A DNA stretch of 64,000 nucleotides from Alliaria petiolata (taxonomy: Eukaryota; Streptophyta; Magnoliopsida; Brassicales; Brassicaceae). Both the position numbers and the translations under genes were made by a program. Below the pieces are notes generated by a model. That model did no database searches. It saw only the letters and a list, made by a program, of their open reading frames with translations, and was not told where the DNA came from. Where the stretch lies: NCBI GenBank assembly GCA_020283515.1, contig JAHZTW010000003.1:85612253-85676252 (forward strand). Direction: 5' to 3'. Below, one piece after another: positions 22,421-33,800 of the stretch; within the stretch, counting starts at the first letter, position 1; each line of letters starts with the position of its first letter.

Positions 22421-25400
22421 TGTCGGGTTTCTTCTGGAATCTTCGTGGATTTAACCAATCAACAAAGCATTCCGTAGCCCGGAATTGGATAAAAAAGTAT
22501 TCTTTTCAATTTGGATGTTTTATCGAGACAAGGGTGAAAGAGAAAAAGGCGGCAAGAATAATCTCGTCGGTCTGTAAGGATTGGTCTTATATTTCAAACT
22601 ACGAATTCAGTGGCAGGGGAAGACTTTGGGTGGTTTGGAGCCCAAGAGTGCGGGTAACCCCTTGTTTTAAAAGTGCTCAAATGATCACATGTTCGATCCT
22701 TTTGGATGGTGCAGAGGAGGAATTCTTCTGTTCTTTTGTATACGCTTCATCATACAGCTCTGAGGAACGAAAAGAGCTTTGGGAAGAGCTCAAAAATCAT
22801 CATGATGCCCCTTCGATTAGGAATAGACCATGGATGATACTGGGTGATTTTAACGAGGTCTTGGAGGCAGAAGAGCAATCAACGTTCAATGTATCACCAA
22901 CTATTCCTACTGGAATGAGAGAATTTCAAGACGCTGCACGCTATTGCTCACTAAAGGATATGAAATTCCATGGACCTCTTTTCACATGGTGTAACAAAAG
23001 GGAGGAGGAGTTAATCTGCAAGAAATTAGATAGAGTCTTGGTTAATGATGCATGGTCGGTTGCATATGACCAGTCTTATAGCGTTTTTGAACCAGGAGGA
23101 TGTTCAGACCATATGAGATGTCGTATATCGCTTGATACAGAAACCCTACTGAGATGTCGGAAACCATTCAAATTTACAAATGCCCTGGCGACGGCACCGG
23201 AATTTCTGCCACTTGTTGAAAAATACTGGGCAGAGACTGAAACTCTGTTCAATTCCACATCAACCCTGCATAGGCTCTCGAAAAAATTGAAGGAACTGAA
23301 GCCACACATTCGTAAGCTTAGTAAGGATCTGCTAGGAGACTTAACAAAGCGAACGAGACTAGCTTTTGAAGGATTATGTGATTGTCAAAGGAGAACTTTG
23401 TCTCAACCATCTCAGACGGGAATGGAGGAGGAAAGACGAGCTTACAATAAATGGAGTCATTTGGCTGATCTGGAAGAACGGTTTTTAAGACAAAAGTCCA
23501 AACTTCACTGGCTGCTTCTAGGGGACGGTAACAATCGATATTTCCACCACGCGGTGAAAGCAAGGGAAGCTACGAATTTGATCCGAGAGATAGAAAGAGA
23601 AGATGGTTCAATTGTAGACACTCAGGATGACATTAAAAAAGAAGCGGAGGGGTTTTTCAATGAGTTCCTATCTCGTAAATTGCCGAATTATCAGGGGGTC
23701 AGAGAGGACGAAATAAGGGAGTTGCTACGGTTTCAATGCAGCGAAGTGGACCGAGGGCTTTTAACTTGCATAGTAACTGAAGAAGAAATAAAGGGTGTGT
23801 TATTTGCAATGCCAAATAACAAATCTCCAGGTCCGGACGGTTACACAACGGAATTTTTCAAAGATGCCTGGGCAATAATAGGAAAAGAGTTCGTCATTGC
23901 CATTGAATCCTTCTTCAGTCAGGGCTTCCTTCCGAAGGGTGTTAACTCTACTATATTAGCTCTAATTCCTAAGACCACAAAGGCAAAAAAAATAAAGGAT
24001 TACAGACCCATATCCTGCTGCAATGTGATATACAAGGTTATATCAAAAATTCTAGCAAACAGGTTGAAAAAAGTTCTTCCACAGTTCATTGTTCCGAATC
24101 AGTCCGCGTTTGTAAAGGATCGGCTACTCATGGAGAATGTGCTGCTAGCATCGGAGTTGGTTAAAAACTACCATAAAGATGCAGTCTCCCCCCGCTGTGC
24201 TGTGAAAATAGACATCTCAAAGGCATTTGATTCGGTGCAGTGGCCGTTTCTACTCACCACTCTCTCTGCTCTGAATCTACCTGAGACATATATTCACTGG
24301 ATCAAACTCTGCATTACTACGGCCTCTTTCTCGGTACAAGTAAACGGTGAATTAGCTGGTTATTTCCAGAGTGAAAGAGGTTTACGACAGGGTTGCTCGC
24401 TATCACCGTACCTGTTTGTTATCTGTATGCACGTGCTATCTAAGAAGCTTAATCAAGGGGCAATAGAAAAAACAATAGGATACCATCCGTATTGTCAGAA
24501 TCTTCGGCTTACACACTTATGTTTTGCTGATGATTTGTTGATCTTTTCAGATGGTAAGAAACGATCTATTGAGGGTATTCTAGAGATCTTCAAGGATTTT
24601 GCTGAAATTTCTGGCCTAAATATTAGTCTAGAGAAATCTACACTTTTTCTGGCGGGGGTCTCTGCTACAACTTGGGATGACATCTTAGATCAGTTCCCAT
24701 TTGAAACAGGAATGCTTCCTGTTAGATATCTGGGCTTGCCGCTATTGACAAAGCAAATGACAGTGAATGACTACACGCCTCTGCTGGAAAAAATAAAAGG
24801 TCGAATATCTAGTTGGACAGCTAGATACCTCTCTTTCGCGGGACGGCTTCAGCTAATATCATCAGTAATTCAAAGCCTTACCAACTTTTGGATCTCCGCT
24901 TTCCGTCTACCAAAAGCTTGTATCAAGGAAATTGATAAATTATGTGCAGCGTTCCTTTGGTCAGGACCAGACCTAAACCCAAAGAAAGCTAAACTAGCTT
25001 GGCACGAGGTATGCTCACCAAAAGAGGAGGGAGGCCTAGGACTGCGTTCTCTGTCTGAAGCAAACAAGGTTAGCTGTCTAAAATTTGTCTGGAGGATTCT
25101 CTCGGCCCATTCATCGTTATGGGTAAACTGGATCCGAATGTACTTAATTCGGGAGAACACATTCTGGTCGGTCAAAGAGACAACCTCCCTTGGCTCTTGG
25201 ATGTGGAAGAAGATTCTAAAATACAGAGAACTCGCTAAATCTCTATCCATGGTTGAGGTTAACAATGGTGTATTGACATCATTCTGGTTTGATAATTGGA
25301 ACCGTATTGGCCGCCTACTTGAGATCACAGGAGACCGAGGGTGTATCGATATGGGTATTCGGATTAACGCATCGGTGGCTTCGGTTCTTGCTACGCACAG

Positions 25401-25998
25401 AAGACGGAGACATCGTGTGGAGCAGCTGAACAAAATCGAGGATGAGATTGAAAGAATTAGGGGGAGAGTGAATACAACAGAAGATCGAACTCTATGGCGG
25501 CATGAGAAAAAATTCAAACCATGCTTCAGCTCGATGGAAACATGGAAGCTCATCCGAGAAACTCGGCCAGTTTGCAGCTGGTATAAGGGAGTCTGGTTTA
25601 AACATTCCACCCCTAAATACTCGTTTATTGCTTGGTTGGCTTTCCGTAATCGTCTTTCTACAGGCGATAAAATGACGGTGTGGAATGTTGGAGCAAATGT
25701 GGCGTGCATGTTTTGTCAGTATACGGTGGAAACAAGAAACCATATCTTTTTCGAATGTCCCTTCTCTGCAGCCATATGGAAAAATCTCACTCAGAAGATG
25801 CTCGACACAGAATTTACAACTTCCTGGGATGCAATAAAGGAGCTTCTATTGGTTGGAACGAGAGAGAGATTGACACAGTTTTTCCTGCGATATATCTTTC
25901 AGATTGCGATTCATTCAATTTGGAGGGAACGGAACGACAGAAGGCACGGCGAACCATCTACTTGTTCTTCTCAAATAGCTCATCAGATCGACAAATAA
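22420..25998 (+). CDS. LINE ORF2, endonuclease-reverse transcriptase
   Basis: 1192 residues. The N-terminal apurinic endonuclease domain carries GDFNEV (D143, N145) and a later SDH. The reverse transcriptase has the blocks NNKSPGPDGY, YRPISCCNVIYK, KIDISKAFDSV and RQGCSLSPYLF and the catalytic FADD at residues 702-705. The C-terminus is a zf-RVT cysteine/histidine domain (CMFCQ ... ETRNHIFFEC). I see no RNase H domain, which some plant L1s have. It nicks target DNA and copies the element RNA there. All key residues are present. Confidence 0.95.
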   Translation: MSGFFWNLRGFNQSTKHSVARNWIKKYSFQFGCFIETRVKEKKAARIISSVCKDWSYISNYEFSGRGRLWVVWSPRVRVTPCFKSAQMITCSILLDGAEEEFFCSFVYASSYSSEERKELWEELKNHHDAPSIRNRPWMILGDFNEVLEAEEQSTFNVSPTIPTGMREFQDAARYCSLKDMKFHGPLFTWCNKREEELICKKLDRVLVNDAWSVAYDQSYSVFEPGGCSDHMRCRISLDTETLLRCRKPFKFTNALATAPEFLPLVEKYWAETETLFNSTSTLHRLSKKLKELKPHIRKLSKDLLGDLTKRTRLAFEGLCDCQRRTLSQPSQTGMEEERRAYNKWSHLADLEERFLRQKSKLHWLLLGDGNNRYFHHAVKAREATNLIREIEREDGSIVDTQDDIKKEAEGFFNEFLSRKLPNYQGVREDEIRELLRFQCSEVDRGLLTCIVTEEEIKGVLFAMPNNKSPGPDGYTTEFFKDAWAIIGKEFVIAIESFFSQGFLPKGVNSTILALIPKTTKAKKIKDYRPISCCNVIYKVISKILANRLKKVLPQFIVPNQSAFVKDRLLMENVLLASELVKNYHKDAVSPRCAVKIDISKAFDSVQWPFLLTTLSALNLPETYIHWIKLCITTASFSVQVNGELAGYFQSERGLRQGCSLSPYLFVICMHVLSKKLNQGAIEKTIGYHPYCQNLRLTHLCFADDLLIFSDGKKRSIEGILEIFKDFAEISGLNISLEKSTLFLAGVSATTWDDILDQFPFETGMLPVRYLGLPLLTKQMTVNDYTPLLEKIKGRISSWTARYLSFAGRLQLISSVIQSLTNFWISAFRLPKACIKEIDKLCAAFLWSGPDLNPKKAKLAWHEVCSPKEEGGLGLRSLSEANKVSCLKFVWRILSAHSSLWVNWIRMYLIRENTFWSVKETTSLGSWMWKKILKYRELAKSLSMVEVNNGVLTSFWFDNWNRIGRLLEITGDRGCIDMGIRINASVASVLATHRRRRHRVEQLNKIEDEIERIRGRVNTTEDRTLWRHEKKFKPCFSSMETWKLIRETRPVCSWYKGVWFKHSTPKYSFIAWLAFRNRLSTGDKMTVWNVGANVACMFCQYTVETRNHIFFECPFSAAIWKNLTQKMLDTEFTTSWDAIKELLLVGTRERLTQFFLRYIFQIAIHSIWRERNDRRHGEPSTCSSQIAHQIDK

Positions 25999-26211
25999 GT
26001 TCGCAATCGCCTCACAACGATTCGAAGACAGAGGGATTCTAAATATGAAGATGGAATGGAGCTTTGGTTCTCTTTTCGGTGAATCATTCCTTTTCTTCTG
26101 TATTGATTTATATGTTTTCAAAATAGCTTTCAAAACTCAGATACAGATGCATACATTGTAAAAATGGCTTTTTGGCTGGATTAATTTAACATTTCCATTA
26201 AAAAAAAAAAA

Positions 26212-26222
26212 GATATGGTCGG
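26212..26222 (+). repeat. Right target-site duplication of the LINE
   Basis: Exact second copy of GATATGGTCGG directly after the A-tail. Confidence 0.9.
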
Positions 26223-26460
26223 GAAAAGATTAAATCTTTAATTAAGGAGGAGGAAGAAGGTAAAATGCCTGCTGGGTCCACGTTGAGTCCCCTCCAAAGG
26301 AACAAAGCGGCGCGTGGAGTGCAAAGATCCCGTCTATGGTGGGATCTGATACGAAGCCGCCGTAATTTATAAGCTTGAGGAAAACCAACGGCCCAGATCA
26401 CAACAGATAAAACCAACGGCCCAGATCACATTAGATAATTACTCTCTCCGCTTAAAGTAT
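26223..26460 (-). promoter_or_regulatory. Probable promoter with duplicated GGCCCA box
   Basis: A 28-bp tandem repeat (26381-26408 and 26409-26436) gives two copies of CCAACGGCCCAGATCA. GGCCCA is a TCP-type site common in promoters of plant housekeeping genes. Given the orientation, it could be the original promoter of the DRM3-like gene, now 5 kb away because of the LINE. That link is inference. Confidence 0.45.
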
Positions 26461-28389
26461 TTCTCCGCTTTTTCTTCCTCTCTTTCACGTACAATTTGTG
26501 TATTTTGAATGCAAATTTTTGTATAAAATTAGGACTTCAAAGCAACTAATATTTAAGATTATTATAAACTTTGAGAACGATATGTTAGTAATTGAACCTT
26601 TTTTTTTGTGTGACTAAAAGTAATTGAATTTTCAAAAGATATGCGGTTTTTGTTTTTCTAAGTCTTGACCACCAAGATTATGGGATCCAAATGGTATGTC
26701 TTAAGTGTATATTAGTAATTGATTAATTGTAGGACTAATTGTGTATATATATGAAAAAACAAATTAAAAGAAAAGAAATAACCTTAAGACATGGTGGAAT
26801 GGACTAATTACTGGATAATCTTGTTTCCTTTTCTTTTGCCTCATGATGAGGGTTGAAGAGCACATAAGTGGCCAACAATGCAAATTAATTAGGGCTAGGG
26901 ACCTCCATCTTCTTGTTACATATCTCCTCAACAGCCTTACATGATTTAGAGTCAAGATTGTAGATTTCAAAAAACTCACAAGTTTTGGACGGAATACGTG
27001 AGTTTAAAATCTACAAGTTTAACTCTGATTCTTGGAAGGTTGTTGATAAAAGCTTAGAGTTGTGTGATGATGCATAACAATAAACAGCCGCAGTGAAAGT
27101 ATTTAGTTTTTTAACAAGGAGATCTCATCGATAAAATTAAATGGTAATTAGGGTTCTACTTGCACGCATTCAATATCTTAATTATATAGAGACTAGCAGC
27201 TACCGTGGAGTAAGTTAGGTCAAACCGTTCCAAGGAGACTATATTTCTCGGCCCAAAGAGTATATATATAGATTACCTTTTCAATAAACTGAGACCATGA
27301 GCATGGCTTCTGAAGCCAACAACCCAATCGGACCCTCTTCGAACGTAGAATCAATCTATATAGAGTATCGTAGAGATACTCAATCCTCTTCTCGAACCAT
27401 ATTAATTAACCATGCTTATTTAATATTATGGACAAATCCCTTATAGTTCGGATTTGGGAAGATATGCACTTAATTTATCATCATCACCATATATGTACTC
27501 AACATAAACTATATAATAATGAACTTGTTGTGAGCTGGATCCTAGATTTTTGTGATAATATACATAATATCCTAGATTTCGGCCATGGCAATGACCACAT
27601 TCTTATCGTCTCAAGTTGCCAGGGAGTTATTCTTTCACTTGGCCATAGTCCACCACAAGACATCAACAACTAGCAAATGCAACAAAACAGTAAGAAACCC
27701 AAAACGTCAAGAATAGTGTTCAGTTCATCTTTGACAAGGAATCTGACCTTTTTCATCTCTTCTTACTAAACATTTCCTAAGTTCCCACAACACACAAGAT
27801 ATAGATGCAACGAGGAAGAAAGAAATGCTGTTTTCTTATATATGAATAAACAAAGACTGTCTACATCTGTGTGGCTGAACATCAACACTAAGAAGGGCAG
27901 AAGAAGCGGAACCTGCTTAAAAGCCAGCAAAAGAAGATGCCGCAAGATTGCAAGCGGCATTGAGCAAGCTCTCACCTCTTGAGAGGATAACAGCTGCTCC
28001 ACGCTTGTTCATGAGAATCTCTCCACTTAGTACAGCAATTTTGGGGTGCAAGTATTCTTTAATTTTGAAAATACCTTGTGAAAATTTCCCAAGAATTTCG
28101 ATATGCCTACCTTCAAATCAAAGCTCCAAACCCCGCTTAGGAGAGTTTTCATGAAGGACTTTAGGGTGTTGGAGGTGTACGAAGCATGCACCTTCAAATC
28201 AAAGCTCCAAACCCCGCTTTCCGGAATGTGAAAAACCTTCGGATTAAACATAATGGCTACAATCTTGTCGACATAAAGGAAACACATTCAAAGTTACCTA
28301 CGAAAAAACATCAGATCGAGCTTGTGATAAGATCTCACAGCAAATGAGCTACTATCCAACTAACGTTTATTCGATATCATGCGGCCGAG

Positions 28390-28473
28390 ATTATGGGAGT
28401 GCTATGCTATTTTTAAGATGCAAAAGAGTTAATTATGGGAGTGCTATGCTATTTTTAAGATGCAGAAGAGTTA
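28390..28473. repeat. 42-bp tandem duplication
   Basis: The block starting ATTATGGGAGTGCTATGCTA occurs at 28390 and 28432, differing by about one base. Confidence 0.85.
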
Positions 28474-28547
28474 CAGTCATGTTAACATATATCAGTTTGG
28501 GAAAATTTGTTTTAGAACTGAAGAATAAAAAAAAAAGTGAACTTGTT

Positions 28548-28665
28548 TGTTTTTTTTATTTAAGTGTAGTTAGACATTTTCTAATATATAAAGCTTATTA
28601 AGAATATTTGCAAGCAAACTTTTTTTTTTTTTTACTGAAAACCCATTAATTATTGAAAATATTGA
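28548..28665. repeat. Direct repeat flanking NYN fragments (left copy)
   Basis: About 110 bp around TTCTAATATATAAAGCTTAT are repeated in the same orientation at about 29525-29645. The two copies bracket the opposed NYN exon fragments. Confidence 0.7.
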
Positions 28666-28758
28666 TCGCGTGGAACTTTTGTTTTTCTTAGTATCACGTT
28701 CTGAGGCTTAGGCTTGAAGTGCTTTTTAAGCCATAAATCAATTCGTTATTTGATAACA

Positions 28759-28881
28759 TTATCGATCATGGGCTTCGGGGTAGCCAGCTTCTGTTAGCCT
28801 CTTCCGAATGATTCCATACACATCCTTGCCAAGGAAATGGGTTGGAAGTGAAACATTTCCAATGTCCCACCAGACATCGAT
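28759..28881 (-). pseudogene. NYN-domain exon fragment, minus strand
   Basis: After an acceptor-like CTGTCAG, 40 codons encode the start of an NYN (PIN-like nuclease) domain: DVWWDIGNVSLP, then GKDVYGIIRKRLTEAGY, ending in TAA at 28759. It resembles the plus-strand fragment at 29148. The remaining strands of the domain, including the third acidic motif, are absent. Likely a relic. Confidence 0.7.
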
Positions 28882-29080
28882 CTGACAGTAAGATGCTAGT
28901 CCACCTCGACAAAAGCTGCTAGACACAAGACTCTAGGAGTTTTTTGGAAGATTGAAGGTCAATCGGATCAGAGGTTCTCTGAATTCTCTTTTTTTATGAA
29001 AACGAAAATCATTTGGAATAAATAATTATTGCTGTTATCTCTGAAGCATATACCAATATATATATTAAAAATTATTCTCG

Positions 29081-29083
<3 letters not shown>

Positions 29084-29120
<37 letters not shown>
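29084..29120. repeat. (TA)n microsatellite
   Basis: Uninterrupted TA dinucleotides over about 37 bp, just before the plus-strand NYN fragment. Confidence 0.9.
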
Positions 29121-29121
<1 letters not shown>

Positions 29122-29147
29122 CTTTAATTTGACAATGTTTTCATTCA

Positions 29148-29352
29148 GACCGATGTCTGGTGGGACCTTGAAAACGTTCCCCTTCCAAAAGGTTTCTCTG
29201 GAAAGAACCTCTATGAGATTATTAGGAATCGGCTAACCAAAGCGGGCTATACTGGGGCTGTGAACGTCATAGCCGTGGTTGGATACAAAAACTCCCACGT
29301 GCCAGATGACCTAGACAAGAGGATTACCCTTCTTCATGCTCTAGATTTTGAT
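29148..29352 (+). pseudogene. NYN-domain exon fragment, plus strand
   Basis: An exon-like block bordered by an acceptor (TTCATTCAG) and a donor (GTAAGTTT). It encodes TDVWWDLENVPLPKG, then about 50 residues covering the first half of an NYN domain, with the first catalytic aspartate in WWDLEN. No partner exon was found in the following 1.4 kb, so it is probably a gene fragment. It is closer to canonical NYN proteins than the type A and B genes at 37-46 kb. Confidence 0.65.
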
Positions 29353-30804
29353 AGTAAGTTTTTATTTTTTATTTTCCTTTTGTTAAAGAAAAAAGAACAC
29401 ACATTGCAAAAAAGGAACACACATTTTACATGCAAGCATATACCAGTATTGTTACTATTTGTACAGAAATTGCACAAATTGTTTGAGTTTTGCACAATTT
29501 GATTAAGAATGGTGAACCTGTTGATTTTTTTTAGTTTAAGTGTGATTAGGCATTTTCTAATATATAAAGCTTATTAAGAATGTTTGTAAGCAGAAAAAGT
29601 TTTTGTGATTTTACTGAAAATCCATTAATTATTGCAAAAATTGATGGCGTTAGCAGCTTAGATTAAGAAAAAGTGGCTAGTTATATATATGATTCTATAG
29701 TTTGAATCATAGGTTCATGATCTTAGATGGAAACAAAATTAATTTGATAGATTGCGAGATAATTTTTAAAATGGTTTAGTTTACCAAACTGTATAAACTT
29801 CTTTCTTTCATTGAAAACAATATTTTTGTGTGATTATGAATTATCCATAACTGTGAAAGTTTAAATCCCACTATTTAGGATAATAATTTTTTGTTAATGT
29901 GCATTTTCAACTCAATCTAAGTGTAAAACGGGCAATAAACCTTACTTAAATCATCAAATTGACCATGTTGACCATGCTTAAATATTTTAACGATGTAAAT
30001 GCTTCAAAATATCACGAGTCTTATATAACAAATAATAAAATGATTGGCTAAATTTGTTACTTTCTTGCGATATTTTGAATGAATACTATTTCCGAGTTGC
30101 TTATTATAGGCTACCATGTGAGTATAAGCTTTAACCACTACGGGCGGGTCATTTTGTTTTTTAAAATTCTAATTCTAGGCTCATTTGCTTTGTATTATTG
30201 TTGATTTACTAATTTATTTTCTATTGAAAATTTATTCCACCTTATAAAGATGAGAGATGTTGTTTGTCAAATAGAAACTAGTAAAGTCTGGTCGAGTTAT
30301 GGGCAAAGGAACGTGATGAGATGGGATTACGGCGCATCTCCAAACTCCATTGTGGCTTTAATGGTTTTCTGATTCAGCTTCATATTCTTTTACATTTGTC
30401 TTTTACATTTAGTGAAGATGGAACATATCAAATAATAATGATTGTTGTTTCAAAAACTATTGGCTCAGTCACTACAAGGGAGACCACACGACACCAGCTT
30501 ATTTTCTACACAAACAAGTACAACAACAAATGGGGCTTTTTAAAAACCTCCAATAAATCCCATTCTTCCCCAACTCTTTTTTATTTATTTTAATTTCACC
30601 CTCCGCAAATGTAAAATAATTTCAATATAACCCTTTGTAATAAGGAAAAATGGGGAGAGAAAGCAGCATCCCAAAGTTTTCCTTACATAATTAAAAAAAA
30701 AAAAAAAAATTGATTGAAAGAAGGAACTCTGAATCCTTCTCATACCTTATGTATATGCACACGCAGAAGAGGGCATTTTCGGTAATTAACGGCTCGTCAT
30801 TCTA
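29353..30804. other. Intergenic, AT-rich
   Basis: Holds the right copy of the ~110-bp direct repeat (about 29525-29645). Otherwise no gene, RNA or element recognised. The last ~100 bp are probably the 3' untranslated region of VHA-a2. Confidence 0.5.
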
Positions 30805-33800
30805 TCACTCGTCTTCGTTTCCGACGAGAGTGAAAGTGAAAGGAGCAAACTTGTAACCATCGCCTTCGTAGAACTTGTTCTGATACTCCACCCAGTGAAG
30901 ACGCAGCGCGTGAAGGAACGCGCTCAACGTCTCCATCACCAGAAGCACCCCCACGGTTGCAAAGACGAAGACGAGTATCCCAACGATCAGGATGAAGATA
31001 TTGTTGAAACTGTTTCCGTAAACAACAAGCAAGACAAGAGAGACAGAGACTCTTTGTGTTATCAACACCCTTCTTCTTACAGAGTAATATATAATAACTG
31101 AGATTTGCAGAAAGCAGTGTTAGCTGCATTTACTTACCCCCAAGCCATAAGGAGAACCTTCTCGTAGAACACTGACGACAACTCCGAGTGGGCAAGACTG
31201 AACAAGTAAACCCCAACCAAGCATATATTAGTCACAAACCAAAATACATGATAAGACTGTGGTTGGTGTCTTCGAGAGTTGTAGTTTGTACCTGAGAGCC
31301 CAGAGACGAAGATAAGATGCAGTGTTGGAAACAGCTCCAAGCACGAACTCAATGGTGTGAATGAGCTGGTGCACAAAGATTTCGCTGAATTCAAACTCTT
31401 CGTGTCCATGAGATCCCCCATTTGTTTCTACTTGAAGACTCTCATCTGTCTCGTCGAGCTGTGCGTATGACTGACCTTGATGTCTCTGGAGAAAGCAAAA
31501 AAACCAAGTTTCAGTTATGGTCAAGCACAGACTCAATTTGAAGTTTTTAATTAAACTGACGAAGGAAGGCACTCACAGCTTCATGTTGTTTCTTCAAGAT
31601 GAATGGCTTTGGCAACAACATCCACGGAACAGAAACCAGTGCCAGAAAGAGGAAAGTGAGCTGAAACGGAAAGGGAACGAGATGAGAAGAGATAATTTTA
31701 TTAAAATACAGAGAAGGAGCATTCGTTAGGTATCGATGAAAACCTGTACTGTTTTCTGGTTAGGGAAAAGCTGGTTCTCTCCTAAATCATCCATAGGGCT
31801 CAGGAACATGTAGATCATTACGTGATATAAATCAGCTTGAGAACCAGTGCACCACTTTATGATGATGAGGACCGATAGATAGCCAAACAAGCAGTTCAAG
31901 AATATCATCTGGGGAACGAACTGGAACCTGGAACCAATGTGAGATCATACACTTAAATATGATTAGTACCGACTTTATTTGGTGGTACGTATTGGTCAGG
32001 GAAAGTAAATTGAAAAAACTCACCATACGTTGACAGCACTTTTGAAGAATTTTGCATTAAAGAAGCTCATTATGATTCCAAGGTTCATTTGGGCAACTCC
32101 AAGAAGGATTGACATTTTCATCTTAAGCGAGTTCAGGAACGGAAGCTCACTGCGGGTACCATGCCACACAGGATCCACGCCAAATGGATAAGTGTCTCGG
32201 GTTTTGATCAGACCAATTGTAGTAGCCTCACTGAACAAGTGAGCAGAAGACAAAAAAATCAGAATCGTAAAGATTTCTTAAGAAAGGTTTCGGGAACTAA
32301 TCGACATACCTGCAAGAGGCATCACGGCACTCATATGCTGAACTGGCAAACAATGGATATGGTATAGAGAAGAACTCGTTGTAGATTAAACCAGTGTATA
32401 TTGAGAAGAGTGACATCATCATTATAACGTAACGGCCACCAAAAGCCATTTCCATAATATCCCCAAGTTTCTGTTGTCAGGAAGCAAAGATTGATGAATT
32501 AGCATCTGCAATTGCAAGAAAGTAAAACATTGACCACTAATCAAAGTAACAACCAAGGAAGTGACATATTATAGTCTATTATGCTCTTTGGAATGCTCAG
32601 GTGTATTTTGTTTAATTTGAGATTTGCACGCAACTCGTATAAAAGCAACATACAACAAAACAATCTGCGTGTTTTGTCAATCTGATACTGAGCTCAGTCA
32701 GAACACAGATGCTGCCAGTGAGGTATATTACCTGGCTGGAAAGTTTCCTTTCTCTCAATATTAAATACATAGTTGCAAGCAGCAGACAGATTCCATGACC
32801 CCAGTCACCAAACATAACAGCAAACAGGAAGGGGAAGGTAACAATTGTGAATACACTTGGATTGGCTTCCTGGTATTTGGCTATACTGCAATGTAGTGAT
32901 AAAGACAGGTCAGTGAAATTCAAGAGAAACACTAAGCGCAAATGCACCTTGCATGAGGAAAAATAAAGTAAGCAAGAAAGGTTGATTCTAGCAGCTGAAC
33001 TGATTAAGGAAAACACAGCTTACAGAAAAAAAATCAGAGGTATTCCAGATTGCGTAAGGAGACAAAGCAAATACACTAGTTAAAAACAGTTCAAACCAAA
33101 ACTAATTTTTTTTTATAAACGAGTGTGTAGAGGCAAAAGCTTAAGACTATACAACTATCCGCTAATCCTCTAAAAATGTTACGTAAAGAGCAGAGGAAAA
33201 TCCCGAAAGAGCAGAGGAAAATCCAGAAGGAGATGTTTACCCGTAGGCATCAACAATTTCCTGAAAGGCGGTAGTAAATTTGTTTGTGCGGAAAAACGTC
33301 GGAGGCATCTCTTTTGTCCTCAGGACCTGGAAAATTGATCCAACTTGAGAATTGGAATCAACCGCAGCACGCTGCAACGCATCTTGAATCTGCACACGCA
33401 AAACTTTAAACTCACTGTCGCACCAGTATATATATGCAATCATTTCAATTGTATGTAACTAGAGTTACTCACTTCTGTCGCTGCAAAGACAGGACTCCAG
33501 CCTTCACCCACAAGGCACTTCTTAGTCACATCAAGACTGAGCATGTTCAATGTGTGATAGATGGCTTTTTCTTTGCGAACCTGCATGGGTAAAGGTTAAT
33601 TAATCTCACCTTACACAGTTATGAAAATGGACATCAATGAGCACTCTACTAGTGAAAAGAAGGCTCCAAATAATAAAAGACCTTGAGGTTCCATTGCTCA
33701 AACTTATCTCCAATGGTCTCCAAGAGAACTTTGCGGTGATCCAACCCAGCACTTATGGTAGTTTTAAGCTCTGCTAACCGACCCGAAACCTGAAACATTA

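Larger units (their letters stand above)
20990..26211 (+). mobile_element. Full-length L1-type LINE retrotransposon
   Basis: The element runs from an A-run (20990-21020) to a 12-A tail (26200-26211) between 11-bp duplications. It has a GC-richer 5' leader of about 110 bp, ORF1 (21134-22420), ORF2 (22420-25998) and a 200-bp 3' region. Both ORFs are uninterrupted, so it is young and may be competent. It belongs to the plant L1 group with a DUF4283/zinc-knuckle ORF1. It lies between the DRM3-like gene (minus strand) and that gene's probable promoter. Confidence 0.95.
26461..28758. other. Intergenic region with dispersed repeats
   Basis: No gene recognised. Positions 27410-27530 resemble 50175-50290, and 28030-28110 resemble 48590-48670. 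Within 28080-28220 the phrase CTTCAAATCAAAGCTCCAAA occurs twice. A 42-bp tandem repeat lies at 28390-28473. A short open stretch on the minus strand around 27905-28020 has no recognisable similarity. Confidence 0.5.

Noticed and set aside
24870..25709. Antisense open frame of 279 codons within LINE ORF2
   Set aside because: Lies fully inside the conserved reverse transcriptase and zf-RVT coding region. No domain recognised.
27766..28002. Minus-strand frame of 78 codons with a hydrophobic stretch
   Set aside because: No similarity recognised, no splice or promoter support. Several frames are open in the same stretch.
28344..28601. 85-codon plus-strand frame
   Set aside because: Built on a 42-bp non-coding tandem duplication that happens to be a multiple of three.
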